DNA of 64,000 bases from Hymenolepis diminuta (GCA_900708905.1 CAADRB010000036.1:62001-126000); one strand, 5' to 3'. Shown: positions 25,060 through 37,401, counted from the first letter of the stretch. Notes: generated by a model from the letters alone, not told the origin. Numbers and translations: made by a program.

Positions 25060-26080
25060 CTTTCCCATGCCAGGTTTTCGAATCTCTTCACACTCTCTCA
25101 CACCTCGGCAAACGGGTAACAGTGAAACTCGTCAGAGGTCGTTTTGTCTGGCCATCTTGTTGCAAGGACATTGCAAATTGGACAAAAATTTGTCAAGAGT
25201 ACCAGCGGGTGAAAGTTGATAAACACACTAAAACCCCACTCGGAACATTTCCACTACCAGATTCCAGATTTGACCACATCCATATTGATATTGTTGGCCG
25301 TCTCCCACTCTCTAATGGTTTCTCCTGTCTCCTAACCTGTGTCGACTGTTTCTTTCAATGGCAAGACGCTTTACCTATGCGTGACTTGGCTGCCGAAACC
25401 GTCGCCAGAACCCCCATAGAGAGATGGATCCCTGCATTCGGCGTACTATCTACCATAACTACGGACCGTGGAACACAATTTGAGTCTCACCTCTTTTCTA
25501 AACTAATTAATCTTCTTGGAACCAACTGGATTAGCAAAACTGCGTATAATGCACAAGCTAACGACTTGATCGAAGGTTTTCACTGTCATCTGAAAGCAGC
25601 CCTTGCCGCTCACTGTACACCTGAGAGATGGACAGAAGTCCTTCCTTTGGTCCTCCTTAGTATTTGAGCAGCAGTCAAAGACGACCTTAAATGCTCCACC
25701 GCAGAAATGGTTTTTGGAGTTCTACTCAAACTCTCTGGCCAGTTTCTATCCTCTTCTAACGATTCCTTTTGCCCAAACCCTGTAAATCATATGAAACTTC
25801 TACGCTCCCATATGCAAAATCTACACATCCTCCCGATTCGCCCTGTCATCAATGCCATTTCCATTCCCACTGAGCTAAAAACTTGTTCCCACATCTTTCT
25901 TCGCCATGACGTTGTCCCTAAGTCTCTCCGAATGATTTATGATGGCTCTTTCAAGGTCCTTCATGGAGGTGAAAAGATTTTCACTATTCTTTAAAATGGC
26001 AAAAAATCCGTTGCTTTTATGGCTCGCGTAAAACCAGCCTATCTTGACAAGCTATCAGTTTCCTCATCTACTTCCTACGG
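25060..26080 (+). pseudogene. integrase of the LTR element (broken)
   Basis: The longest surviving open frame (25122-25667) holds the end of the zinc-binding domain (VRGRFVWPSCCKDI; the CxxC pair has decayed to ICQEYQ) and the catalytic core. The D of HIDIVG, the D of TTDRGTQF and the E of ANDLIEGFH are present, with 35 residues between the last two (D,D35E). The C-terminal region continues in other frames (25707-25994), with RHDVVPKSLR and YDGSFKVLHGGEK as in gypsy integrases, ending near RVKPAYLD. A frame break after VLPLVLLSI and the missing zinc ligand imply inactivity. Confidence 0.88.
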
Positions 26081-26186
26081 CTTCACGAAGAGTAAGATAT
26101 TTGGCATGAACTGGACAATTACACTTAGACCAATTCATTATCAGAAATTTGTGTCACCTTTACTTATCTCAAGGCTGGGAGAGGGC

Positions 26187-26691
26187 TGAAGAATAACTTT
26201 CCATGCTTTTCCTGAATTACTTTTTATTCACATTCTCTATGACTATACTTCGATTTTACGTCCACAAGGCTGGAGTGACGTCTTTTATGCCTCTATGACG
26301 CATAATCGCTATCTGCCTTGTCTAAACGCGTCCATCGATTTCCCCCCTCTTCTATAACGCCTCACTTCAATAAAAAACACATCTGTACTCATGTTCTCGC
26401 GCGTCGTAACCGAGGTGACTCATATTAAGCTAACCTAACGCAATTACCGGCTCCTACGCCTCCTGCTAACCTTCTCTCTTCCTCAATACGTTCCCCTCTA
26501 TCTTCCTCTTTGTCACTCGTCTTAAACCCGTAGGGGCTTCTTTAAATACACTTTGGTCTAATCAACTCTTGCTGTTCCGCTCTACGATTGTTGTTGGCTC
26601 TTACTCAAGCAGCTACAAATTGGTGACTTTATTGCTGTTGTAATTTGTTAGCTGTGAACTGTTAGTTGTCATCTCAACTCCAACATAACCA
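26187..26691 (+). repeat. 3' LTR
   Basis: It begins TGAAGAATAACT right after the polypurine tract and ends near CAACATAACCA. It is colinear with the 5' LTR but has many substitutions and small indels. Its right end lies about 400 bases from the stop codon of aquaporin 1, which is transcribed toward it. Confidence 0.85.
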
Positions 26692-26956
26692 TTCCATCTA
26701 GTACTTAAATAGAATAAAAGGACAAATAATTGAAGCCCATAGTGCACTTTATTATTCATTGTCCATTGTTCTGCTTGTTTCCACCTCTAAAACGGATAAA
26801 CAATGCACGAATTTTGTTTGAAGATAATCGTTAAAGCGTGAAAAATATTCTATTTGTTAAAATGCAAAGTTATTAAGACGGTGCAAATATATTGGAAAGA
26901 AGTGGAAATCAAAAAGCGAAAGGAATTAATTGACCTAATTTTAAAAATGTTAGTTT

Positions 26957-26962
26957 TTTATT
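26957..26962 (-). terminator. candidate poly(A) signal of aquaporin 1
   Basis: AATAAA on the minus strand, 132 bases after the stop codon of aquaporin 1. Position and hexamer fit. AATAAA is common by chance in such AT-rich DNA, so this is tentative. Confidence 0.4.
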
Positions 26963-27093
26963 AATATACTTGATTCAATGAGTTGTTGCCTGACACATTA
27001 TTAAAATAAAATACAAGATGACGGCTTTGAATCAAATGTATGTTACTTAAGTTATTTTGTTGATCAAGATTAATTTCCTTCTAAATTTTTAAA

Positions 27094-27276
27094 TTATGAC
27101 TTACGATGATTTAAATTCCCGATTAGATTATCGTTATCACTGTAGATATAAGTACGATGGAACTCCGGAGATGTAAGCCAAGCCTTAATTCGAATCGCGC
27201 ATGCGTCATCGCTGAGTACAACTTCATAAAAGATAGATGCTAGAAAACTTCCAAGTACAGGCCCGGTTAGATATAT
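27094..27276 (-). CDS. aquaporin 1, exon 4 (sixth helix and C-terminal tail)
   Basis: After a CCCTAG acceptor, IYLTGPVLGSFLASIFYEVV forms the sixth membrane helix. A 40-residue cytoplasmic tail with AIRIKAWLTSPEF ends at TAA. It is colinear with the last exon of aquaporin 2 (IYFIGPPIGSVCA, KKWLTTKHF). It was found by scanning downstream for that pattern. Confidence 0.88.
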   Translation of the reverse strand: MYLTGPVLGSFLASIFYEVVLSDDACAIRIKAWLTSPEFHRTYIYSDNDNLIGNLNHRKS

Positions 27277-29588
27277 CTAGGGCGTTTCGGATAAATAGTT
27301 AAGAAAAGCTGATAAGCATTCAAGCTTTAGGCACGTATGATTGAAATGTGAAAAAATAGCAAAAATACAATAATTTTATGCTACTGTAGTGTCGTGAAAT
27401 ATTCTATCCTATGTATGTATCCCTCCAGATTCCCTTAATCAACCAAATTCCCCCGTTTGTGGCCGTTAACTAGACATATTTTTGATCTCAGTCGATATAC
27501 TTGTCTGAACCTCCACTTAGTCATCCCGAAATGGTTATACATTATATAAACTATAACTAAAGCCATTTTGTAGGTGAAGATACGTAATTAACTACTCTCT
27601 GATTCATGTTAGCAATAGGTCTACAATCTACTACGGCGTCTAGAGAATATAGTACTCATATTAGGAACTTTATTAATTATCGACTATTACATTAATCCAC
27701 TATCTAAACTGTCAATTTAAATACGAATATTTATTGCTCAAACGCTTTTTATACACCAAAAGGTGTTCTTCATTAAAATAATGTTCTAACATATTATACT
27801 TTAATTTCAATTTGAAAGATCATATCCGATAAAAAGAGTTGTACATTTATTATTCAAGATTAGAATTCCTCCGACATTAAAAAGTTAATATGCTATTACC
27901 TCATCATTCTGTCCACTTCAAATTCGTGGTTTACTACGATTAAATATAAGACATTTAATAATATTATTCGATCGTTTCTTCCCATTTTAAGGTTAAGGAC
28001 AGTATATTATAGTCGTCATTATTTAATGTGCGCAAAATGGGAAAAAATGATTTGAAAAATTTCATAATTAAATTTGTTTTATAAATACTTACCCATATGT
28101 GATTTGAATTGCCATGTAAAAGTGAAGGAGCTATACTTCTAAAAGGATTCATTCCGCACCCCGTTATATTTGTCTAAAAGAGAACAAATTTACAAGAACT
28201 CAAAATAAAATAGACAAAAAATTTTAATTTGAATGCTTCTTTCCTATTTTTAATGAAAATTATATGAATAGTGATGTTCAAATGTTCGAATATTATAGTT
28301 ATGTGCAGACGATAAATTTCAACATTTTCCCTATATAGTAACTCAAAAGAAAACGTTAACTATCAATTATTTAAAATTGTTTTGATTTAAAAATGCTAGA
28401 TTAAAAACTGAGGATTATTTGTTTTGTTATCACAGCTGAACGAATTTGATATCCTATTAAAATTACATTCACTTACTAGGACCATATGGTTAACCATATA
28501 CGCAAAGGCATATGCGAAAGCCAGAGTTGATCCTTCTCCAGTAGTCCATAGGCAGTCTCTCAATTCATCTGTTCCAGAGCAAACAATAATGATTAACAAA
28601 AACGTAAATAGGCCCTCAATAACCATTGCATCGAAATCCGAAATTCCATGTTGTGGAAGTGTCATACCCATATTATCAACCATTCTCACTAATGGTGACA
28701 CAAAATGAGCAATACTCATAGATAACGCAGATCCTGTAAACTGACCAGCCCAATAGATCAGAAGATACATGAAAGGAATTCTTCGAGTTAAACAAAAAGC
28801 CAAAGTAATCATTGGATTCAAATGAGACCCGGAGATTGGATAAGTTAACCAGACGGCTGCATATACGAGTCCAGAAACAGATAGAGCCTGAGTGATTGCA
28901 TTATACTTCAACCTTGGATCGATAAAATAGTAAGGCAACGTGATGAGCGCTGATGCGATGAGTTCAGAAAAGAAAAGCGCAGGCAATGCAGACCAGAACT
29001 GGTTGGACGTTGGAAGGGTGTAGTGAGAAAGGTGTCCTGGTCCATGATCATTAGGTCCTTCCCAAAAAAGTGCGGTTTGTCGTGGCGGGCGAAATATACT
29101 TGGCAGTCTGAAGGAAGAAATAGTTTCAGTGCTTCAAACCTATTATAATTAGTTAGAGATTCCTTGATGAAACATTTGAGAAAATTAAAATAATTAAGAA
29201 TTCTTTGAACACTCTCCACATTAATTTCATCTCTCAGATACTTCAAATCCGTAATAGAATATTATGTCTTCAATGTACCAGAGAAATAAGTTCAGTTTCT
29301 GTCTTCTTATGCTTCATTTATACGTCCTCAACATAGTTGAAACTTCATTAATTTAAATAATTTAAATGCAATTCAAGGGGTCACGTAGAACATAACCTAC
29401 TTATTAATATAAGTAGCATTGATGTAGGAAGTTAAATGTTAGTAAAATAAAATCATTAAACGCATAATTCACGTATTTACTTAGTCTACAAGACATCTTT
29501 AATTAATTTGGACGTATAATAATTAAATAAAGAGTGAAACTCACGGATGCTTTCTTCTGTGATGAATATGACTGTTGTGGCTTGTCAT
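27094..29588 (-). CDS. aquaporin 1 (MIP family) with NPM and NPF pore motifs, 312 aa
   Basis: MIP-family channels carry water or small solutes through six membrane helices and two half-helices that meet at NPA boxes. Exons 29588-29545, 29107-28477, 28173-28093 and 27276-27094 join in matching phases to a complete 312-residue frame. Residues 1-50 are a His- and Pro-rich cytoplasmic tail. Six hydrophobic segments run from about 55 to 275. Box one is SGSHLNPMITL (Asn112, then Met for Ala) and box two is GCGMNPFRS (Asn234, then Phe for Ala). Counting back from the boxes, the selectivity-filter positions are Val92, His222, Cys231 and Arg237, against Phe56, His180, Cys189 and Arg195 of human AQP1. 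The Asp after the second box that marks aquaglyceroporins is absent. The Cys at the mercury-sensitive position is kept. Substrate cannot be read from sequence. Confidence 0.94.
28093..28173 (-). CDS. aquaporin 1, exon 3 (81 nt, second box NPF)
   Basis: 27 codons, phase 0 at both ends, from a TTTTAG acceptor to a GTAAGT donor. It encodes TNITGCGMNPFRSIAPSLL and ends in Trp. Its length, phase and the place of Asn (ninth codon) are identical in exon 2 of aquaporin 2. Confidence 0.92.
28477..29107 (-). CDS. aquaporin 1, exon 2 (membrane helices 1-5, first box NPM)
   Basis: 631 nt between a TTTCTTCCTTCAG acceptor and a GTAAGT donor. It encodes a Pro-rich juxtamembrane stretch, the first helix (ALFFSELIASALITL), the box SGSHLNPMITL, FCLTRRIPF, and a conserved DELRD after the fourth helix. 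It ends just before loop E. The plus-strand open frame over this exon is an antisense shadow. Confidence 0.93.
29545..29588 (-). CDS. aquaporin 1, exon 1 (start, His-rich tail)
   Basis: The ATG opens MTSHNSHIHHRRKH and ends with two bases of a split Pro codon at a GTGAGT donor. The next exon has no ATG before its first membrane segment and needs exactly two bases from upstream, which this exon supplies. A tiny upstream frame (ATGGAAAAGAAATGA) overlaps the start by one base. This start is an inference from phase and splice sites. Confidence 0.72.
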
Positions 29589-31020
29589 TTCTTTTCCATG
29601 TGATCGATCGATAAGTCCACGAATCTATGTACACGTTTAATTTCTCTCATGAGTATGTAAAAGACATTGATACCTTATAAACTTTGGAATTTCAGGATCT
29701 AAGCTTTCATCCGTGCTGTTTTATAGCAATTGTACGATATTAAAATTATACAAGTAGGATTGGATTATGTCAAAAAGAAAAAGTTATTACTAAACCAAAA
29801 CTCGAAAGATTAAGCTGTGGAGTTGCTAAGTGAAGAGGTTTGATTATATCTTTTTTGTGATAAGATAAAGGCGGGATTTAAAAATAAGGGTGATGCTGTT
29901 TATAAGGAGGTCACATAATCACATAATTCACTTTAACGAAGAATGAAAGTTGTGGAATAGACGAGAACTTTGTAGAGACGTCGCTCGGATTGTAAATCAT
30001 TATATAAATGGGTAATGATTACATTAAAATTAATAAAATAATGAAGTGAAACTTTCCTTTAACTCTTTTCTAAGATTAAAATATCATTCTCTCAACCCGA
30101 AAACTAATTAAATGGGATTGGAATTTTATTTGTTCCACTGATAAAAAACCAATAAAATTGAAATCTGATGATCAAGACTGGGCAGAGATATGAGTCAACG
30201 TGTGCGCTCGAAAGAATGCAATAAGTTCCCCTTTGCTTAAATATTCAGAAGTGAGCGTCACATCTGAATGCTTAAAAGCAAACGCACAACAAGTGTATCA
30301 ATTTGTTTCCTGGAAAAATCTGATAACACTCCGGATTTGCTGACTAAACTTAAATTTTTGATCAAGAGCGCAGATAGTTGAAACAATATTTTAGTGTATT
30401 AATAAAGTACACTTGAATATGATTATTTTTGACAATAACAAAGCAAAAGAAGGGTTTGCAAGTTTTACTGAAATAGTGAAAAATCAAAGCGAGTAAAAAT
30501 GGAAGTCGAGTAGAAGCATAGAATGAACACAGGTTATCAAAATTCCTACTTCATCAGAATCCTGGAAGTATCGAGTTGTTCCCTCTCTCAAAAGAGATAT
30601 AAATTATTTCGCACTAATCAAATACACCAACTTTCTTTGTTTAAATATCTGTTTCTGAATGAGATTATTTTCATGATATTTTGAGCTTGTAAAGTTGTTC
30701 ATTTAATTAAATGGCTAATCATGTACTGTTTTGTTCTTTCTTCCACATCTTATTACAACGGTGAGGATAATTATGACACTTGTGGATAGTTTTTGAATAC
30801 GCGGTATTTTAATGCTCTAACGCAAAAAGGTTCTAATTTGGCTACTAATTTTGGGAGGGAGTATATGTGCGCGGTATTAAATGCCTACAGTTATGCTTTG
30901 TCAAACTGAGTGGTAAGGTTTGTCAACTCAGTAAACTTAGTTCCAATTAAACTCAAGAGCAGTCATTTGACTTAACAAAGCTCACCAGAGTTCATTTAAA
31001 TTTAACTTTGCTCCTTTAAT

Positions 31021-31116
31021 TACATATGTTACATATATGTATATACGTATATGCATATATATATTACATATATGTATATATGTAATACATATAATATATG
31101 TAATTATATATATGTC
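31021..31116. repeat. AT-rich palindromic microsatellite
   Basis: An alternation of TACATATATG, TATATACG and ATATATAT units with several nested inverted repeats. It can form hairpins and is the kind of tract that varies in length between individuals. Confidence 0.85.
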
Positions 31117-33650
31117 AGTTTCAATCAATTCACAGAACTGACCGTATTTAATGTTTGTTTGGATGCATTCATTATAAATTTTCGCTACTTATGTTATTAC
31201 AACAAGATTTCAATTACCGAAAAAAGAAGTTCTAATAAACAGTTAGAATTTTTAACAGAAAATTTAAGAGGCTTTAATAATAAATCTTCTTTTTAGTGTT
31301 CGTAAAAAGTGTAAAGTAAATTAACTCTTGATCCTTCAGGAAGTTATTCAAAGTGTTATAAGCTGATTTCAAGATTTTCTGCATTTACAAGGATTACTTT
31401 TTTGAAGATCTTTGTTAAGAATTATAAATCGCAAACAGTGATAATCTTACTGAGCCAATATCCATAATGTACAACGATATCCAGTTAGTAGAGCTATTTG
31501 TAGATTAAGAGATATTTCGGGGCAAAATTAGTGATCTTTCTAAAGTCTAAAAGGTAAAAACTGCCTTCTCTTAAATCTTTGTAAAGAAAAGGGTGTGCTG
31601 AAACATTTTCAGGCAGAGGCAAAAAATAATATGATAAAGAGGCTAAATTAGGACAATTGAGTTAGTTTGATTGTTTTGCGTCCTTAATTTGCTTAATGAG
31701 AATTCAAAAAAAATCATCATCCGACAGTAGGAGACGTAGATAAGTGATCTAACAGGAGCGTTTAATAAATAACTTCAAGGTATTAAATAGGGCTCAGGGT
31801 TCTTAAATTGCACGAACTTAATTTAGTTCTTACATTAATTTTGTCTATGATTTAATAATATAAAAATAGACTAATTTTATAACAAGGAAGCAAAGAGATG
31901 AACTAAGAATATCAAACTGAGTCGAACTAAATAGGCATCAAACTCAACTCATGTTTCAGCTTCTCAAATGAAAAAATACCACCATATTAAGCAAACTTTA
32001 AAACAGTTTCACGTTTGTGCACGCTTAAAAGAAATATTGAACAGAAAAGATGAAGTTTCCGATATGAAGCAAACTAGTATTTAATAGACAGGAGTAAAAT
32101 GACGGAGAAAATCGATTAAAGGCTTGACAGTTGAGGATGACTCATTCACAGAAAGAATAAGGGAGGAGATGATACACAAACATTGAATTGTACCGATAAT
32201 CTTCTGCCGGTAACCTCGAGTTTAGGATACTGATGTAGCTAAACGAAATTTAGAGAAACTCAACATCATTGGAAAATGTGCCCGGTTTTTTACACCTTGG
32301 CTAAGAGAACTCTGACTGTAAAAAATGATTGTGCCTTCTAATGCAAATTCGCAGACGCACTCGATTTACTGATTAGAGAATTTAATGAATAAATAATAGC
32401 AATCGATAGTCTCAGTTTGATTCATTAAAACATTATTTAACTAGTTTATCCTGATATGCATAATTGAAAATGATATTTTTAAGAGAATGGTGTGGTATTA
32501 TGACAGATGTTTCAAAATTTAATCAGAGGTTTTCTTAAATCACCGATAGGAAGAGTGGCCTGAATTAAAACAATTATTAGAGGATAAAAGTAATTGCCTA
32601 TTTGTAGGTACTTAAAGAGGTGTCAGAATGTCACTTTCAGAAGTATTAATAAAAAAACGGCTTAAAAGAGGTAATTTTATATAAAAAATAATTTGACTTA
32701 TTAAGTAAGTAAGTTGTTTTTCTTTTTTCTGCATAAGGCTTTAAAATCTAGGGCAAATTGACATTAGGTAATCCATTGAACGCGGTCTAGTTGTCTCTGA
32801 AATGTTTAAGCAATTCCCTTCTAGCTGCTTATGGTTGTAGGGAAATAAAGTGGCATGACCCACCATTCAAGTAAATCATCTAGTCGACAAATTCAAGAAC
32901 ATGATGTTCACCAAAAAATCCGCGCGTCAATTTATTACAATTGAGCTGCAGTAAAGCTAAAAATTACAAAATGAATTTTACGCCTTAGACCAATGCACAA
33001 CTTTGAATATTTGGAATTATTTAAGTACTCGTTTCAATCTCCTCAGCGGATTATTTTGATTTTTAGCACGTCTAAACGCTGTCTCATGTTTTTCATTGCC
33101 ATGAATTATGATCTATTGTTATTATAATTTAATGTTAATTTGGCTAAATTTCCAATCAATCAGCTCTAAATTCCTGGACACATACAGCCATGAGGACGTT
33201 TGCTTGTCGACTCCTAATGCAGCAAAGTCAATGTGGTAAGTATAAAATAAAAAAGAATGGAGCCAGATTAGAATTTGCTATATTCCCCTATTTCCGTTTT
33301 CTCCTCTTATCTGCAGTTTAACTCCAACCTCCTTTGTCATTTAAATTCAGCAAGTTGATATTTGTATAAAGATGCTAACATGATTATTAAACGTACTTAT
33401 TTTTTTCTTTATTATGGACATTTATAATTAATTATTGTATATTATTTGATCTAAGCGCATGATAATATTAGAAATTTGGAAAAAATATAAATTTAAATGA
33501 ATTGCATTTGACGTATGAAGCAGCAGCATTAGGAATAATACAATTGTTCTATGAATTATAAATCATATTAAAGCAAAAAAAAATTTCCATTTTGCGAAGG
33601 TAGGAAAGCAAATGAAATTGGTTAGCAGTAATTCCAATAAATAATAAAGA

Positions 33651-33664
33651 GGGGGGGGGTGGGG
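33651..33664 (+). repeat. poly-G tract
   Basis: Nine G, one T and four G in otherwise AT-rich DNA. It is a single homopolymer run with no further G-runs nearby, so a G-quadruplex is not well supported. Confidence 0.8.
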
Positions 33665-36600
33665 TTCGAAAGGATTTTAAAAATAAACTCAAAATATCCA
33701 CCAGTCTTACGTAGATTAAATTTTAGAAACGGGTTTCGAAATATTTACCTAATGGATAGCTCACGATTTGCCTATGGATTACTGATTGAATTATTACCCG
33801 TAATATTCTAAACATATGTCAGCGAGTTACGCATCTCAATTCATTTTCATTCTTCCAAGCGTTGAGCAAGCAGAATGCTCTTATATGATTTTAGACAGTT
33901 TATGTGACTTTAATATAAGGACATCTGAGATAGCGAATTCTTTTAACTAAGCAGAACTCTATAAGAAGCGTTCACCTAGGATGAACTCTCCGCATTCTCT
34001 CAGTTTTTATAGCTACTGAGAAGACGTCTTATTATATCACAATCTTTGTTTGTCTCCTCGTCTCAGTCATAGTTCCTTTTCCTATCTCGTCTTTGCACCG
34101 TCGTTCTCTAGTACACTCTGATCACCTCTCAAGCCTTTGTATTCAGATTTTACGAAGGTTGTCAAATTCCCTACAAATCCGGCAGCTCTGGTTACCCTTG
34201 TTTCTTCATTCCCAAATGAATACTTTAATTAAGCGATCTTTGAGACAGCCTTATGATTGAATGTACACCGAAGCAAGTAAAAGCATTCTTTCAAGGAAAA
34301 TGAACAAGGCATTTATTTTCGAATGATCCTCGTGTACTCAGTGTCATGTTAAATCATCATACTGTTTCGCGTGCCATATCACCCCAAGAATTTTGCTTTG
34401 CCTTGGATATTTCTAATTATTATTCATATCATGCATATTCTAATTTAATAATTCAGAAATGTGAAGTAATTCCAATAATAAGAATGGAGCTTTACTAAAA
34501 ATTAGTATGATAAGCTTTGCATTTTATAATCTATGTTATTATTATTATTACTAAGCACTATTTTTTAAAACTTGCTTAGATCTTAGAAGAAATAGTGTAA
34601 TGATCGTAATCAGCCTTTTTGGATTTAGAGTTAACAACTACCTCAGAAATAACTGAAAGTGGAGATTTCCACTAAATGATTAAAGAATTGAAGAGGACGA
34701 CCGCTTGAGTCTTGTGATGGGTCACAAATTTCTCTATGTATTGATCACCTGCCAACTCATAACGTTACCCTAGTTGTCAGTTGCTCATCAACGGAAAAAA
34801 GACACGAAATCAGCCAGGCACATTATCGTACCTCATTTCATCCGTTTCTCACAAGTCAGGTTGAGATCACCCAATTACTCTTGTCACCCCTTCCTCCCCA
34901 ATCATTTCCGGTTTTCCAATATATAGTTGATCCTATTTAATTTCTATTTTTATTCGTTCTTTTACTCTTAGCCTATAATGAGCTGTCTTTCGTCTCCCTT
35001 GTTCATATGCTTCCTAATGATAAAAACTCACAAACTTCTTTATCTTGTTTTGGTTACAACATTTGATTTTCCCACTTTGATTTCCCAGTCAAGATTTCAG
35101 TATTCGCCCAAATTGAAGTTGACTTTTTTTGCGTTATGTAATGACAGAAAATCTAATATCAATGTAATAATAGTTTTAATATTAATACCCAATACTATTT
35201 TCAGTTTTAATCATGAAAAAGTATATAAGGACCGGAGGCAGAACTACGTTGCAACAATGGGGTGAAAGGGGAGTTTGCGTGACTTTAGGATCATACTCCA
35301 TCTGAATTCTCAACTTAATAAACAGATATAGTTGAGAATATCTATTTATCGCTGAGTAGGCTATATCTCATAATTACGCGATTATTAGGAGTAATAATTC
35401 TCAAGTTTAAGATCCTATAGACTCAACCAACATGATTTGTAGCACTGTCACATTACTGGATAGTTGAATGACCAATCCAAAATCAGCAAATACAATTGAG
35501 CCATAGGCTTGCTGTATGAATGTGATCGGTTCCTAACATTATTCAAATAGGCCTCAAAATAATGCTTTCTCTACTCTGCAGTATTCAAGGCCCAACCAAC
35601 AGCACGGATTGTGGGCGATATATTTTGGTAAGGATTGGTAATTTTAGTTTAATATTTATAATAATAATGTTTGTAAATGCAAAAAGCTATATAATTAATG
35701 TAATTAATAGATGACCTAAATAAATACTTTAAATGTGAGTTAACTTTACAAAGCGTTTTATTTATGTTAGAGTAAAATTAGTATTTAATTATTAATATTT
35801 TTGTTATTTGCAAATAATTGCAAAATATATTAATATTGAGATTATTATAGCAGGACGATATTTTGCATAATATTAAATAATTTTTAAAAATATCCATACA
35901 ATTTCGAACGAATGCTAGAACTTTACTTTGCTTCTTTACAGGAAATTACTGTTTTCTTTATTATTAATCTGCAAAATTCATGGGCCGGTCTGATTTATCA
36001 TTAATATTATCCATTACAAAAAAAATAAAGTTCGCACTTTTTAATCATGAAATATCGTCTGAATAACAGAAATAGCAATTCAGTAAGGAATGAAATGGAA
36101 GTTCAAGTTGGAAGTTAGTCATAATTTTTACTCTAGTTGAATTCCGAAATCATTAAGTTTTATACTTTCCTTCAACATTTGTGATTCTGCTTCATAATTT
36201 TCAAATGTTTCAAAGCCTAATATTTATAATATAATATCGGGTTTATTGATGAGTTCCTATTCAAGATATTTAGGGCCTGTTTATCATATTATTTAAGTAA
36301 ATGGTTTGTCATGACACGAATTCATTTTCTACCCCTTTTTGATTCTTTGGGCGATTTATTTAGCTAATAAAATTTACACTTTCCTGTCACTTGTACGAAC
36401 CTTTACGATCTGTAAGTGATCACCTGAAACTAAATAAATTTTCAACTAAGATAGCTCCGGTTTACCTATCTCGATATCTGTTGAGTCGTTGTTTGATGTA
36501 GTGTCTATCAGTACATTTGAGAAAAATTTATCTGAAATAAGGGAATTGATAAAAAACCTTAATCCCTATGGCATGTGAGGACACTTTACGTACCTTTAGA

Positions 36601-36690
36601 AAAATAGAAAATGAAATAGTTACGGGTTGAAACTTACAATTTCTTGTAACAAGACAAATAAACATAATATTAACCTTAGTTTAATTTTAT

Positions 36691-37401
36691 TTATCCTGCT
36701 TCGACTTCTCTCACCGACTCAGTTCGAGTTCGAAAGCGAATGCAATCTTTGAGGGAGTAGTCTTTATTGATGTTCTTCTTTGCTAGGGCTATTGCTTTGG
36801 AGTAATGAGGATGCTTATTAGCTTCCTTTTTAACGACGCCTAGCTCCACACGTAATAATGCAAGAGATTAAGGTCTGGTGAGTTAGAAGTTCATAATTTT
36901 GGTGTGACATGATGACGAAAATTCTTGGCCATCCAGTCCTGAGTTTTGAGAGCTTTATGGATGGAGCCGAGACTTCCATTAGCTACGCCATCTATGTAAG
37001 ACTTAATAACAATGGTCTGGTCTCCACGTTGGTATCTGCATCTGCATTGAAAAGTGGAGGAGTCATGATGTGGTCTTTACTACTAGCAACTGCAAAACCG
37101 AAACTTCGTGCGCAGAACACTTGGAACTTCAAGGGATTCCGCCTGCACATAGCCATCTCTAATTACTTGGATTGAATTTTTCATCTTGATGGAAGTTTTT
37201 TTATGCCGATATTTTGTTTAAGAGTCTCTGAGTCGTTTTTGCAGACATTCCTTCAGACACTTGAAGACCTTTGGCAAGATCTCGCATTGACTTCCCATAA
37301 TTTTCGTCCATCATGCCATGCAGTCTTCTGACAAACTCAGGTGTTCTGAATGAGTCAGTGGAGTGCTGACAATGTCGTTTTCTCTTCCTCGTGGCGGCCA
37401 A
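36691..37401 (-). pseudogene. mariner-family transposase fossil with internal deletion
   Basis: On the minus strand the N-terminal helix-turn-helix block reads FRTPEFVRRLHGMMDENYGK, then SMRDLAKGLQVSEG, typical of mariner-type transposases. It jumps at once to MSAKTTQRLLNKIS, so part of the DNA-binding domain is missing. Further on, VASSKDHIMTPPLF, then HKALKTQDWMAKNF, HHVTPKL, SPDLN and HYYVWS are the C-terminal mariner signature, followed by NINKDYSLKDCIRFRTR. The second catalytic Asp remains in DGVANGS (DGAPAH in active copies). Three frames and several stops are involved. I found no clear terminal inverted repeats. Confidence 0.87.

Larger units (their letters stand above)
22512..26691 (+). 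mobile_element. degenerate Ty3/gypsy LTR retrotransposon
   Basis: Two direct repeats (about 22512-23040 and 26187-26691) frame a 3.1-kb interior with, in order, reverse transcriptase, RNase H and integrase. That order (RT-RH-IN) and the YIDD box place it in Ty3/gypsy. A purine-rich tract (AAGGCTGGGAGAGGGC) lies directly before the 3' LTR, as expected for plus-strand priming. Only about 950 bases separate the 5' LTR from the RT palm, so gag and protease are mostly deleted. Stops and frameshifts run through pol, and the LTRs have diverged visibly, so this is an old, dead copy. I could not find an intact target-site duplication or a convincing primer-binding site. Confidence 0.92.
29589..36690. 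other. intergenic DNA between the two aquaporins, left part
   Basis: AT-rich DNA that should include the promoter of aquaporin 1 at its left end. No reliable TATA box or other motif stands out. It contains an AT-rich palindromic microsatellite near 31.05 kb, a G-run near 33.66 kb and pyrimidine-rich stretches near 34.06-34.16 and 34.85-34.93 kb. The open frames at 31051-31296 and 34978-35265 show no recognisable domain. Confidence 0.6.

Noticed and set aside
28424..28708. 94-codon plus-strand open frame
   Set aside because: Antisense shadow of aquaporin 1 exon 2.
28908..29246. 112-codon minus-strand frame starting MKYLRDE as N-terminus of aquaporin 1
   Set aside because: It is in a different frame from the aquaporin. 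A good acceptor at 29108 and a phase-matched exon at 29545-29588 explain the start better.
31051..31296. 81-codon open frame beginning MHIYITYMYICNTYN
   Set aside because: Its start is translation of an AT microsatellite, and the rest has no domain.
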